NCBI RefSeq assembly: GCF_036416795.1
Contig: NZ_CP143867.1
Coordinates: forward strand, 2,534,001-2,598,000
Length of the DNA: 64,000 bases
DNA from: Bacteroides sp. MSB163
Lineage (GTDB): Bacteria > Bacteroidota > Bacteroidia > Bacteroidales > Bacteroidaceae
Direction of reading: 5' to 3'
Positions 38,401 to 45,941 of this stretch are shown here, one piece after another (the stretch's first letter is position 1; the number at the start of each line of letters is the position of its first letter). The position numbers and the translations under genes are program-made. The notes below the pieces were generated by a model. That model was not told the origin of the DNA. It ran no database searches and saw nothing but the letters and a program-made list of their open reading frames with translations.

Positions 38401-38596
38401 GCTGCCGATGATGTTCTCTTCCGGGGTAGGGGCTAATGGAAATATATCTATCGGCGTAGGTACGGTCGGCGGTATGTTGATCGGTACTGTTGCCTTGTTG
38501 TTTATCGTACCAGTCTTATTTGTAACGTTCCAGTATCTGCAGGAGAAATTGATGCCGGCTCGTGATTTAGCTGAATTGGAAAAGGAAGACCATTAA
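35447..38596 (+). CDS. RND-family inner-membrane efflux pump (AcrB type)
   Basis: Proton-driven multidrug-type efflux transporter of 1049 residues in the HAE1 (hydrophobe/amphiphile) group. It has the N-terminal helix MKIRTFIDRPILAGVLSVVV, two large periplasmic loops and twelve membrane segments. TM4 carries the proton-relay aspartates in VIGTVVDDAIVVVEAV. The repeat symmetry is clear at LIGLLSKTAILLTEYA. The size is normal. It acts with the adaptor and channel on either side. Confidence 0.95.
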   Translation: MKIRTFIDRPILAGVLSVVVLIMGLIGLSQLPVEQFPEIAPPTVSVSANYTGASAETVQKSVVVPLEEALNGVENMMYMTSSSTNTGAAKITIYFRQGTDPDMATVNVQNRIATAQGLLPAEVTRSGITVRKRQTSNIKALALYSPDDSFDESFLNNYLKINIEPRLSRISGVGEVNVMGADYSLRIWLDPGKMAKYGLVPSDITKVLDEQNLESPTGTLGTDSQNAFQYVLKYRGRYEEETDYENLIIRSLSGGEVLRLKDVACIELGSSSYAYIGEVNGHPGSNCMIAQTSGSNANEIIEEIDKVTAEISKTLPKGMELVDLMSSKDFLDASIHNVIKTLIEAILLVVLVVYVFLQSLRSTFIPAISIIVSLVGTFAFLYAAGFSLNMLTLFALVLVIGTVVDDAIVVVEAVQAKFDEGYKSAYHATIDAMGGITSALVTTTFVFMAVFIPVCFMGGTTGTFYTQFGLTMAVAVAISLVNALTLSPALCALIMTPHTIAAKGEKMSFSSRFHIAFDSAFHRLVLKYKSGVFFMLKRKWLAGILLLVACAGLFLLMKTTKTGLVPQEDMGTIFVDIRTSPGSSLQETGIVMNEIDKRISDISQIRMFAKITGNGMISGQGASNGMFIIRLKNWKERSGKGDDINSVINEIYRRTKDISSAQIMAFAQPMIPGYGVSSGFEVYVQDQKGGSVDDLLKYTRQMIEALNARPEIGYASTSFDTKYPQFLVEVDAALCKRNGVSPSEVLSALSGYIGGNYASNMNRFSKLYRVMVQASPEYRLDTEALDNMFVRNSDGKMSPIGQYLTLTRVYGAESLSRFNLFSAISVNGSPALGYSSGQAIEVVREVAEQTLPAGYGFEFGGMSREEASTGNTTTLVFIICVVFIYLILCALYESLFIPVAVILSIPFGLAGSFLFAKMFGLENNIYLQTGLIMLIGLLSKTAILLTEYASERRRQGMTIVQAAVSAAQVRLRPILMTSLTMIFGMLPMMFSSGVGANGNISIGVGTVGGMLIGTVALLFIVPVLFVTFQYLQEKLMPARDLAELEKEDH

Positions 38597-38599
38597 TTA

Positions 38600-39976
38600 A
38601 TGAAGAAATATATGAAGAAAATAATGATATGTTTATTCCTGTCAGTCGGATTGAGCAGTTGTCACGTATATCAGACTTATAAGCGTCCTGACTCTCTGCT
38701 GGTTGATAGTCTTTACAGGCAATCTGTTGCAACAGGAGATACTATTTCGCTAGCCTCCCTTTCGTGGAAGGAACTTTTTACGGATTCTTGCTTGCAGCAA
38801 CTCATTGAAACCGGAATCCGTAATAATACTGACCTGAATGTCGCCCGTTTGAAGGTAAAGGAGGCAGAAGCACTGCTGATGTCTTCCAAACTGGCTTATT
38901 TGCCTTCTATTTCGCTTACGCCGCAGGGTACGTTAAGCAGTGTGGCAGGGGCAAAACCTTCCAAAAGTTACAATCTGGCCACATCGGCGGATTGGGAACT
39001 GGATATCTTTGGAAAACTGACGAATGCCAAACGGGGAGCAAAGGCTTTTTGTGAGCAGAGTGAAGCCTATAGGCAAGCAGTACAGACACAGTTGATAGCT
39101 ACTGTTGCTAATAGCTACTATACATTGCTGATGCTTGATAAACAGCTTGATATCACTCGTCGTACGGCGGAAATATGGGATGAGAACCTGCGTGTCATGA
39201 AAGCTTTGAAGAAAGCTGGGCAGGCTACGGAAATGGCTGTTGCCCAGACTGAAGCAAGTAAATTTTCTGTAGACGGCTCTATTCTTTCACTGGAACAACA
39301 GATAAGCGAGATGGAAAATTCTCTCTCTACCTTATTGGGAATGATACCCAGCTCCATTGACCGTTCGGCGTTGGACGGACAGAGCTTTCCGGAAAAACTT
39401 GCAGCCGGAGTACCTTTGCAGTTACTGCAACGCCGTCCTGATGTTCGTCAGAAAGAGGCCGGACTTGCAGAGGCTTTCTATGCCACAAATCAGGCACATG
39501 CGGCTTTTTATCCTTCTGTTATGTTAAGTGGCTCGGCCGGCTGGACTAATTTGGCAGGAGGTGTTATCACTAATCCGGGACAATGGCTACTCTCGGCTGT
39601 AGGGTCATTAGTGCAGCCATTCTTCAATCGCGGACGGAACATTGCTAATTTGCGGGTGGCCAAAGCCCAACAGGAAGAGGCGCTGCTCACTTTCCGACAA
39701 AGCTTACTCGATGCCGGTGCGGAAGTAAATGATGCACTGGGGCAATGGCAAACAGCTCGGAAACGCCTGAGAATCTCTGAACAACAGATTTCTTCTTTAC
39801 AATCTGCTGTCCAAAGTTCCGAGTTGCTGATGCGATATAGTTCGCAAAACTATCTGGAAGTTCTTACTGCCCGCCAGACTCTTTTGCAGGCGGAACTATC
39901 TGCTGCCGCCAACCGGTTTGATGAGATACAAGGCGTTATAAATCTTTATCATGCATTAGGGGGAGGGGTTGAATAA
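38600..39976 (+). CDS. TolC/OprM-family outer-membrane efflux channel
   Basis: Outer-membrane lipoprotein of 458 residues (lipobox LSSC) forming the exit duct of the RND pump. It shows the two repeated helical-barrel halves of the family, with PSISLTPQGTLSSV and SADWELDIFGKL in the first. LQRRPDVRQKEAGLAEAF and FYPSVMLSGSAGW mark the second. It begins 3 bases after the pump gene and ends the operon. Confidence 0.93.
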   Translation: MKKYMKKIMICLFLSVGLSSCHVYQTYKRPDSLLVDSLYRQSVATGDTISLASLSWKELFTDSCLQQLIETGIRNNTDLNVARLKVKEAEALLMSSKLAYLPSISLTPQGTLSSVAGAKPSKSYNLATSADWELDIFGKLTNAKRGAKAFCEQSEAYRQAVQTQLIATVANSYYTLLMLDKQLDITRRTAEIWDENLRVMKALKKAGQATEMAVAQTEASKFSVDGSILSLEQQISEMENSLSTLLGMIPSSIDRSALDGQSFPEKLAAGVPLQLLQRRPDVRQKEAGLAEAFYATNQAHAAFYPSVMLSGSAGWTNLAGGVITNPGQWLLSAVGSLVQPFFNRGRNIANLRVAKAQQEEALLTFRQSLLDAGAEVNDALGQWQTARKRLRISEQQISSLQSAVQSSELLMRYSSQNYLEVLTARQTLLQAELSAAANRFDEIQGVINLYHALGGGVE

Positions 39977-39980
39977 TGCC

Positions 39981-39988
39981 TATCTTTG
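39981..39988 (+). promoter_or_regulatory. Promoter -7 box before the DJ-1-like pseudogene
   Basis: TATCTTTG lies 5 bases after the efflux channel stop codon and about 40 bases before the next start codon. Confidence 0.5.
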
Positions 39989-40027
39989 CGACGTTAATCA
40001 TTCGTTCAATATGAAACTATAAAGATT

Positions 40028-40449
40028 ATGAGATTATTGGTATTTCTTGCTAAAGGATTTGAAACCATTGAGTTCAGTGCTTTTATTGATGTTATGGGTT
40101 GGGCGAAGACCGACTTTGACTGTGATATAGAAACCGTTATCTGTGGTTTGAACAGTAAAGTTGTGGGTTCTTTCAATGTTTCGGTTTTAGTAGATAAAAC
40201 CATAGAAGAGGTTTCTGCGGATGATTATGATGCCCTTGCCATACCCGGTGGCTTTGAGGAATTTGGTTTTTATGAAGAAGCTTATAACGAAAAACTTCTG
40301 GATTTGATTCGCCAATTCAACTCTCAAAGGAATGGATTGCAACAGTCTGCGTAGGAGCCTTGCCTGTTGGGAAAAGTGGAGTCCTGACAGGCAGGCAACC
40401 ACCTTCCGTGAGATGATTTTAGTGAAAGAAGCCATGGAATTCTGAGAAT
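40028..40449 (+). pseudogene. Broken DJ-1/PfpI-family gene
   Basis: The first 100 residues read as a DJ-1/PfpI protein (MRLLVFLAKGFETIEFSAFIDV, DALAIPGGFEEFGFYEEAY). At about 40328 a base is missing, and translation stops as RNGLQQSA. One frame over, the family continues as EWIATVCVGALPVGKSGVLTG, containing the nucleophile Cys, before a second loss of frame near 40385. The last third of the family is absent. The catalytic Cys is therefore never made in frame. Confidence 0.75.
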
Positions 40450-40566
40450 AATGTTCGCTAAAGACTTTCTCGCCTCCTCCTGCCATAAAAGGAAAGCCGG
40501 AGAAATAGCCAGAACATAGTGTGCCGTGTATTGGACGTTAATGATAAACTTACTTTATCCCTGTCA

Positions 40567-40750
40567 AAAACTTGCTTTACATTAAAGTAAAAGTTACCTT
40601 TGCCGTAGAGAAAACTATAACCGAAACTTCTGATTGTAAAACTGTACCTTCTGATTGTATAACCGAAAGTTCTGATTATAAAACCGTAACTTCTGATTAA
40701 AGTTTGCTGTATGAGTTAAGCAACTTTTCTCCCAATGTAAAGCAAGTTTT
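40567..40750. repeat. Four 21-bp tandem units framed by a 17-bp inverted repeat
   Basis: Units of 21 bases at 40615, 40636, 40657 and 40678 all end in TTCTGATT and contain ACCG or ACTG near their middle. Around them lies a perfect 17-bp inverted repeat: AAAACTTGCTTTACATT at 40567-40583 and its exact complement at 40734-40750. The whole gap 40450-40798 has no gene. It lies directly upstream of the HU-like gene and could be regulatory or a relict element. Confidence 0.75.
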
Positions 40751-40798
40751 CTTTTAATGGCGAACAACTTTTTTATTAATGTCTGATAAACAAAGGAT

Positions 40799-41425
40799 AT
40801 GGCATACTATGTAATGGAAGAAATGCCCGACATTCACAAGACGGGCGAGCGTGTTCTCTATCCACGCTTTGCAATGATAGACCAGGTTTCCACAGAACAA
40901 CTGGCACGCAACGTGTCGGAAAGCAGTGGCTTCAATGTGGGTGATATAATAGGAATCGTGAAGCAACTTGCTATCGAAATGTCGCATCAGATGGCAGAGG
41001 GACGCTCCGTAAAACTGGACGACATCGGAACTTTCACTCCGGCTTTGATGTTGCGCACGGGCAAGGAGCGGGAAGAAGCGGGAGAAAAAGCGAAGCATCG
41101 CAATGCACAGAGCATCGTGGTGGGCAAAGTCAATTTCCGTGTAGACATGAATCTGGTATATCGCATTAACGGTCGCTGTCTGTTGGAGCGGGCACCTTGG
41201 AAAGCCCGTCGTTCTTCGCAAAAGTATGCTCCGGAGCAGCGCTTGGCACTGGCGGTGAAGTATCTGGAGTCACATTCTTTTCTTACTGTCAGCGAATATC
41301 AGCAATTAACCGGGTTGTTGCGCACCACTGCTACGAATGAACTGAAAGAATGGGCGGCCCTCCCGGATTCCGGCATTGACACTGCCGGACGTGGTGCACA
41401 CAGGGTTTATGTGAAGAAGGGGTGA
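40799..41425 (+). CDS. HU-like DNA-binding protein (HU-HIG type)
   Basis: Protein of 208 residues. The N-terminal 125 residues match the HU/IHF-like fold of Bacteroidota: LARNVSESSGFNVGDIIGIVKQL, then GRSVKLDDIGTFTPAL. The C-terminal 70 residues (LAVKYLESHSFLTVSEYQQLTGLLRTTATNELKEW) look like a small helix-turn-helix. It is probably a nucleoid or site-specific architectural protein. It has no signal peptide and is preceded by the repeat-rich gap described above. Confidence 0.8.
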   Translation: MAYYVMEEMPDIHKTGERVLYPRFAMIDQVSTEQLARNVSESSGFNVGDIIGIVKQLAIEMSHQMAEGRSVKLDDIGTFTPALMLRTGKEREEAGEKAKHRNAQSIVVGKVNFRVDMNLVYRINGRCLLERAPWKARRSSQKYAPEQRLALAVKYLESHSFLTVSEYQQLTGLLRTTATNELKEWAALPDSGIDTAGRGAHRVYVKKG

Positions 41426-41444
41426 AAAGAAAGGATGCATGAAA

Positions 41445-41635
41445 TTTGCTGTAAATCAAAATATTATTTATCTTTGCGCCATGACAAAGACATTCAAATC
41501 GGATTTGGTTTAATAAACAATCTGTGTTTCTGATACAGATTGTCCCTTCGTTTACTCTCGGATAACTCCTTTCGAGAGTAGTTTTCTATTATTATAATTC
41601 AAGTTTAATCTGCGTACAATGATGAAGGCATTGTT
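41445..41635 (+). promoter_or_regulatory. Promoter and two-hairpin leader of the methyltransferase-RsgA unit
   Basis: A good Bacteroides promoter has TTTG (41445-41448), a 20-base spacer and TATCTTTG (41469-41476). The leader of nearly 190 nt contains a 9-bp hairpin (41517-41525 with 41535-41543). A second 8-bp hairpin (41553-41560 with 41573-41580) is followed by a T-rich stretch, like an attenuator. No gene lies within it. Confidence 0.6.
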
Positions 41636-41668
41636 ATGCTTTCCTTGTATGCAAAATACATTAAGAAA

Positions 41669-42448
41669 ATGAGTAACGAAAATAAAACAATTCACGATTT
41701 CGAACTTCAATTAATCTGTGACTTCTTCTCCAATATGGAACGCCAAGGACCCGGAAGTCCTGACGTAACACTGAAAGCGCTGAGCTTTATAGATAACCTT
41801 ACCGACAAGTCCCTTATCGCCGACATCGGCTGTGGAACAGGAGGACAGACAATGGTATTGGCCGGACATATTTCCGGGCAGATCACCGGACTCGACCTTT
41901 TCCCCGACTTTATTGATATCCTCAATCGTAATGCAAAGCAATCAGGCTTGCAGGACAGGGTGAAAGGCATTGTCGGTTCTATGGATAACCTTCCTTTTCA
42001 GAATGAGGAATTAGACCTGATCTGGTCGGAAGGCGCCATTTATAATATTGGTTTTGAACGGGGATTAAATGAGTGGCGTAAGTATTTGAAGCCGGGAGGA
42101 TATATTGCCGTTTCTGAAAGTTCGTGGTTTACTGACGAACGTCCTGCGGAAATCAATGACTTCTGGGTGAATGCGTATCCTGAAATAGATACGATTCCCA
42201 ATCAAGTGGCCAAGATACACAAAGCTGGTTATCTTCCCGTCGCTACATTTATTTTGCCGGAGAATTGCTGGACAGAGCATTACTTTGCTGCAAAGATTGA
42301 AGCTCAGAAAATCTTCCTTCATAAATATGCGGGAAATAAGATTGCTGAAGAATTCAGTTCGCTTCAGTTTGATGAAGAAGAACTGTACAGCAAGTATAAA
42401 GCCTTCTACGGCTATACATTTTTCATCGCAAAAAAGATAGAACAATGA
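41669..42448 (+). CDS. Class I SAM-dependent methyltransferase
   Basis: Protein of about 259 residues (start taken at 41669, MSNENKTIHDF; an upstream in-frame ATG at 41636 is possible). The SAM-binding motif I is IADIGCGTGGQTMVLA, with an acidic end of strand 2 (ITGLDLFPDF) and motif II/III in DLIWSEGAIYNIGFERGLNEWRKYLKPGGY. This is the small-molecule (UbiE/Mtf11) type. The substrate is unknown. Its stop overlaps the start of rsgA (ATGA), so the two are translationally coupled. Confidence 0.85.
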   Translation: MSNENKTIHDFELQLICDFFSNMERQGPGSPDVTLKALSFIDNLTDKSLIADIGCGTGGQTMVLAGHISGQITGLDLFPDFIDILNRNAKQSGLQDRVKGIVGSMDNLPFQNEELDLIWSEGAIYNIGFERGLNEWRKYLKPGGYIAVSESSWFTDERPAEINDFWVNAYPEIDTIPNQVAKIHKAGYLPVATFILPENCWTEHYFAAKIEAQKIFLHKYAGNKIAEEFSSLQFDEEELYSKYKAFYGYTFFIAKKIEQ

Positions 42449-43500
42449 TTTATTTGAATAATTACGGTTGGAATGACAAGTTACACCAACTAAAACAAGA
42501 GTCTACATACAATTCCCTTACACATGGACGTATATCCATCGTACACCGTACATGCTACGAGGTTGTTTCAGAAAACGGTCTGTTTCAGTGTGAACTGACG
42601 GGGAATATGATGTATGGAAAATCAGACTTTGAACTCCCTTGTACCGGTGACTGGGTACTTTTTCAACCTTTCGACGAACATAAAGGGATTATAGTGGATA
42701 TGCTGCCTCGTGAACGGACGCTATATCGCAAGAAAAACGGAACGGTTGCTGATAAACAGGCCATTGCCTCGTATGTTGACAAGGCATTTATCGTGCAAAG
42801 TCTTGATGATAATTTCAATGTTCGCAGAGCCGAGCGTTTTATGGTTCAGATGCAGGAAGAGAATATCAATCCTGTATTGGTGTTTAACAAGGCTGATTTA
42901 GGGTTTGACAGGCAGAAAGTCGAAGAACAGATCAGGCACATTGCCCGTCAGATACCGGTGTTTTTTACAAGTATCCATCAACCTCAGACGATTCTCCAAT
43001 TACGGGAGTCTATATCGGCAGGCGAAACGGTTGTGTTTGTCGGTTCTTCGGGGGTAGGGAAAAGTTCTCTGGTGAATGCGCTTTGTGGGGAATCGGTATT
43101 GTTAACGTCTGATATCAGCCTGTCCACGGGAAAAGGAAGACATACTTCCACTCGTCGGGAGATGGTACTGATGGACGGTTCAGGGGTATTAATCGATACT
43201 CCGGGTGTCCGGGAATTTGGCTTGGCCATTGACGATCCTGATTCTCTTGCAGAGGTGTTGGAGATTTCCGATTATGCCGCATCGTGCCGCTTCAAGGATT
43301 GCAAGCACATCAGCGAACCTGGATGTGCCGTTTTAGAGGCGGTAAGTAGTGGTATATTGGACCGTAAGGTTTATGAGAGTTATCAGAAACTTCGACGGGA
43401 AGCGTGGCATTTCTCCACTTCCGAACATGAAAAGCGTAAAAGGGATAAATCCTTTTCAAAACTCGTGGAGGAGGTGAAGAAACTTAAATCGGATCGCTAA
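42445..43500 (+). CDS. rsgA: RsgA-type ribosome small-subunit-dependent GTPase
   Basis: Circularly permuted GTPase that assists maturation of the 30S subunit, 351 residues. It has an N-terminal OB-fold and then the permuted G motifs: G4 NKAD (VFNKADLGF), the P-loop GSSGVGKSS near residue 200 and G3 DTPGVREFGL. A zinc-binding region follows (SCRFKDCKHISEPGCAV). It overlaps the methyltransferase by 4 bases. Bacteroides often has more than one RsgA-like protein, so this may be a paralogue. Confidence 0.88.
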   Translation: MIYLNNYGWNDKLHQLKQESTYNSLTHGRISIVHRTCYEVVSENGLFQCELTGNMMYGKSDFELPCTGDWVLFQPFDEHKGIIVDMLPRERTLYRKKNGTVADKQAIASYVDKAFIVQSLDDNFNVRRAERFMVQMQEENINPVLVFNKADLGFDRQKVEEQIRHIARQIPVFFTSIHQPQTILQLRESISAGETVVFVGSSGVGKSSLVNALCGESVLLTSDISLSTGKGRHTSTRREMVLMDGSGVLIDTPGVREFGLAIDDPDSLAEVLEISDYAASCRFKDCKHISEPGCAVLEAVSSGILDRKVYESYQKLRREAWHFSTSEHEKRKRDKSFSKLVEEVKKLKSDR

Positions 43501-43512
43501 TCTCTATTTAGG

Positions 43513-43553
43513 CAGTGCAGTATTCTTTTAGTAGAATAGCTGCACTGTTTTAT
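43513..43553 (+). terminator. Rho-independent terminator after rsgA
   Basis: An 8-bp stem (43513-43520 with 43540-43547) continues as a 6-bp stem after a one-base bulge and is followed by TTTTAT. It lies 13 bases after the rsgA stop and separates it from the converging dehydrogenase gene. Confidence 0.85.
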
Positions 43554-43586
43554 ATGTCCAATTATGATTTGAATTATCTGTAAATA

Positions 43587-44363
43587 TCAATCGAGTGTCT
43601 GAATACCCCCTCCGTTTACAAACAGCGTTTGTCCGCTAACCCATTGCGAGACGGGTGCGGCAAAATAGAGTACTGCTCCGGTAATGTCACTCACCTCACC
43701 CAGACGTTTTATGGGAGTATGTTCCAGCATCTTTGCTTCTATTTCAGGAGTCAGCACTGTAGATAAGGCGTGGGTTCTGGTAGCTCCGGGACCTACGTTG
43801 TTGATACGTACTCCCATCGGACCGAAGTCGAATGCAAGATTACCTGCCATGTGGTTCAGGGCTGCTTTGGAAGAGGCATAAGCACTCATATTCGGACTTT
43901 TATTAATACTGCCCATCGATGTGATGTTGATGATGCTTCCATAGCCCGATTCAGCCATGTGAGGTACAACAAGCTGGCATAAACGCCATGCACTGAATAA
44001 ATTGAGGTTGAATATCCTCTTGAAGTAGGCAATATCTATCTGGAAGGGATTCTCCCGTCCGCCACCTCCTCCACCGGCATTGTTGACCAGGATGTTGACC
44101 GTTCCATACTCTGCGACAGCTTTATCAACCAGGTTTACTAAGTCTGCGTCATTAAGCACATTGCAGGCTACAGCAATCGCTTTACCTCCATTCGTAACGA
44201 TTTCATTTGCAACAGCCTGGGCTTTTTCAAGTACCAGATCACTTACCACTATGGAAGCTCCGAAGTGCGCGAGTGTTTCGCAACTTCCTTTTCCAATGCC
44301 ATCTCCACCACCGGTCACTATGGCTACTTTTCCGCTTAGATCAAAAAGAGAATCTATATTCAT
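43587..44363 (-). CDS. hdhA: NAD(P)-dependent SDR, 7-alpha-hydroxysteroid dehydrogenase type
   Basis: Short-chain dehydrogenase of 258 residues (start at 44363, MNIDSLFDLSGKVAIV). It has the cofactor loop TGGGDGIGKG, NNAGGGGGG, the catalytic Ser in NITSMGS and the YxxxK pair in YASSKAA. The C-terminal region closely follows the known E. coli 7-alpha-HSDH: AFDFGPMGVRINNVGPGA, then TPEIEAKMLEHTPIKRLGE and NGGGIQ. Bacteroides 7-alpha-HSDH oxidises the 7-alpha hydroxyl of bile acids. The assignment rests on motif likeness remembered from E. coli. Confidence 0.75.
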   Translation of the reverse strand: MNIDSLFDLSGKVAIVTGGGDGIGKGSCETLAHFGASIVVSDLVLEKAQAVANEIVTNGGKAIAVACNVLNDADLVNLVDKAVAEYGTVNILVNNAGGGGGGRENPFQIDIAYFKRIFNLNLFSAWRLCQLVVPHMAESGYGSIINITSMGSINKSPNMSAYASSKAALNHMAGNLAFDFGPMGVRINNVGPGATRTHALSTVLTPEIEAKMLEHTPIKRLGEVSDITGAVLYFAAPVSQWVSGQTLFVNGGGIQTLD

Positions 44364-44491
44364 TGTTATGCTTTTATATTTATACAAGAACATGAGAGCA
44401 TGAAAACAGTTCGACTGGGAATATTTGATTTATGAATAATAAACACGGAAATGATTTATTTCCGTTTCTTGGAAAAGCCGCACGCATTACC

Positions 44492-44522
44492 TTTGGGTCG
44501 AGTGGAAATTCTTGTACCTTTG
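44492..44522 (+). promoter_or_regulatory. Promoter of the MATE exporter gene
   Basis: TTTG (44492-44495), a 19-base spacer and TACCTTTG (44515-44522) form a near-ideal Bacteroides promoter 28 bases before the start codon. Confidence 0.75.
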
Positions 44523-44550
44523 CACCCGTTTTTAGAAAAGAAGAATCACG

Positions 44551-45909
44551 ATGATCAATAAATATGAAGAACGTCTGGGAACCGAGCGTATGTTGCCACT
44601 GGTTTTCAAGATGGCGCTTCCGGCAGTAGCGGCACAATTCGTCAATTTGCTTTATAGCATTGTCGACCGTATCTATATCGGACACATACCGGGCATCGGG
44701 ACGGATGCATTGGCAGGCGTAGGGGTAACAATTTCTCTCGTGGTATTGATTTCTTCTTTTTCAGCAATAGTGGGCGGTGGTGGTGCACCGTTGGCTGCCA
44801 TAGCCCTCGGGCAGGGTGACCGCCAGCGTGCCGGAAAGATATTGGGGAACGGTTTTGTCATGCTGATCCTGTTCACCTTGCTGACCTCTTCCATAGCCTA
44901 TACCTTTATGGAGCCTATCCTGCTTTTTACAGGTGCCTCAGAGCATACCTTGGGATATGCCGTCGATTATCTCTCCATTTATTTGCTGGGAACCATCTTT
45001 GTGGAGATTTCCACCGGACTGAATTCTTTTATCAATGCCCAGGGACGTCCTGCCATTGCCATGTATTCCGTCCTGATCGGAGCTTTATTGAATATCGTTC
45101 TTGATCCTATCTTTATCTTCTGGTTCGATATGGGAGTAAAAGGTGCGGCTTTGGCTACGGTGATTTCACAGGCTTGCAGTGCTGCGTGGGTATTGTCTTT
45201 CCTTTTTTCCCGAAAGGCTTCTCTGCCTCTTGAACGACGCTATATGAAATTGAACCGGGGAATTGTAGTTGCAATGCTGGCTCTTGGTGTATCTCCGTTC
45301 ATTATGGCAAGTACGGAGAGCCTGGTAGGTTTTGTACTAAATAGTAGCTTGAAGGAGTTTGGAGATATCTACGTCAGTGCACTGACTATTTTACAGACCT
45401 CGATGCAGTTTGCCAGTGTGCCGCTGACGGGGTTTGCGCAAGGCTTTGTCCCGATTGTGAGCTACAATTATGGGCATGGAGACAGGCAGCGTGTGAAGGA
45501 TTGTTTCCGTATTGCCTTGTTTACCATGTTTTCTTTCAATCTGATTCTGATGTTGTTTATGATTCTCTTCCCTTCAACGGTTGCATCAGCTTTTACGAGC
45601 GATGAACGGCTGATAGAGACGGTTCGTTGGACAATGCCTGTCTTTCTGGGTGGTATGACCATTTTCGGGTTGCAACGTGCTTGCCAGAATATGTTTGTGG
45701 CATTGGGACAAGCCAAGATATCCATTTTTATCGCTTTGCTCCGTAAGGCGATTCTTTTGATTCCGTTGGCACTGATACTGCCCCGTTTTATGGGAGTGAC
45801 CGGAGTATATGCGGCTGAGGCAATATCTGATGCTACGGCTGCGATTTGCTGCACGTTATTGTTCTTTTGGCAGTTCCCTAAGATTTTGGGGAAGATGAAG
45901 GGGAGGTAA
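44551..45909 (+). CDS. MATE-family efflux transporter
   Basis: Inner-membrane cation-coupled exporter of 452 residues with twelve hydrophobic segments in two MatE halves. The first begins MLPLVFKMALPAVAAQFVNLLYSIVDRIYIG; the second begins near LALGVSPFIMASTESLVGFVLN. The loop GFAQGFVPIVSYNYGHGD is typical of the family. It is monocistronic with its own promoter, and diverges from hdhA. Substrate unknown. Confidence 0.9.
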   Translation: MINKYEERLGTERMLPLVFKMALPAVAAQFVNLLYSIVDRIYIGHIPGIGTDALAGVGVTISLVVLISSFSAIVGGGGAPLAAIALGQGDRQRAGKILGNGFVMLILFTLLTSSIAYTFMEPILLFTGASEHTLGYAVDYLSIYLLGTIFVEISTGLNSFINAQGRPAIAMYSVLIGALLNIVLDPIFIFWFDMGVKGAALATVISQACSAAWVLSFLFSRKASLPLERRYMKLNRGIVVAMLALGVSPFIMASTESLVGFVLNSSLKEFGDIYVSALTILQTSMQFASVPLTGFAQGFVPIVSYNYGHGDRQRVKDCFRIALFTMFSFNLILMLFMILFPSTVASAFTSDERLIETVRWTMPVFLGGMTIFGLQRACQNMFVALGQAKISIFIALLRKAILLIPLALILPRFMGVTGVYAAEAISDATAAICCTLLFFWQFPKILGKMKGR

Positions 45910-45941
45910 GTGTCACTTATTGGAGAAGACTTAATAATCAC

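Noticed and set aside
41481..41513. Ten-codon leader peptide before the methyltransferase
   Set aside because: Its ATG is only a few bases after the -7 box, at or before the expected transcription start, so it is unlikely to be translated.
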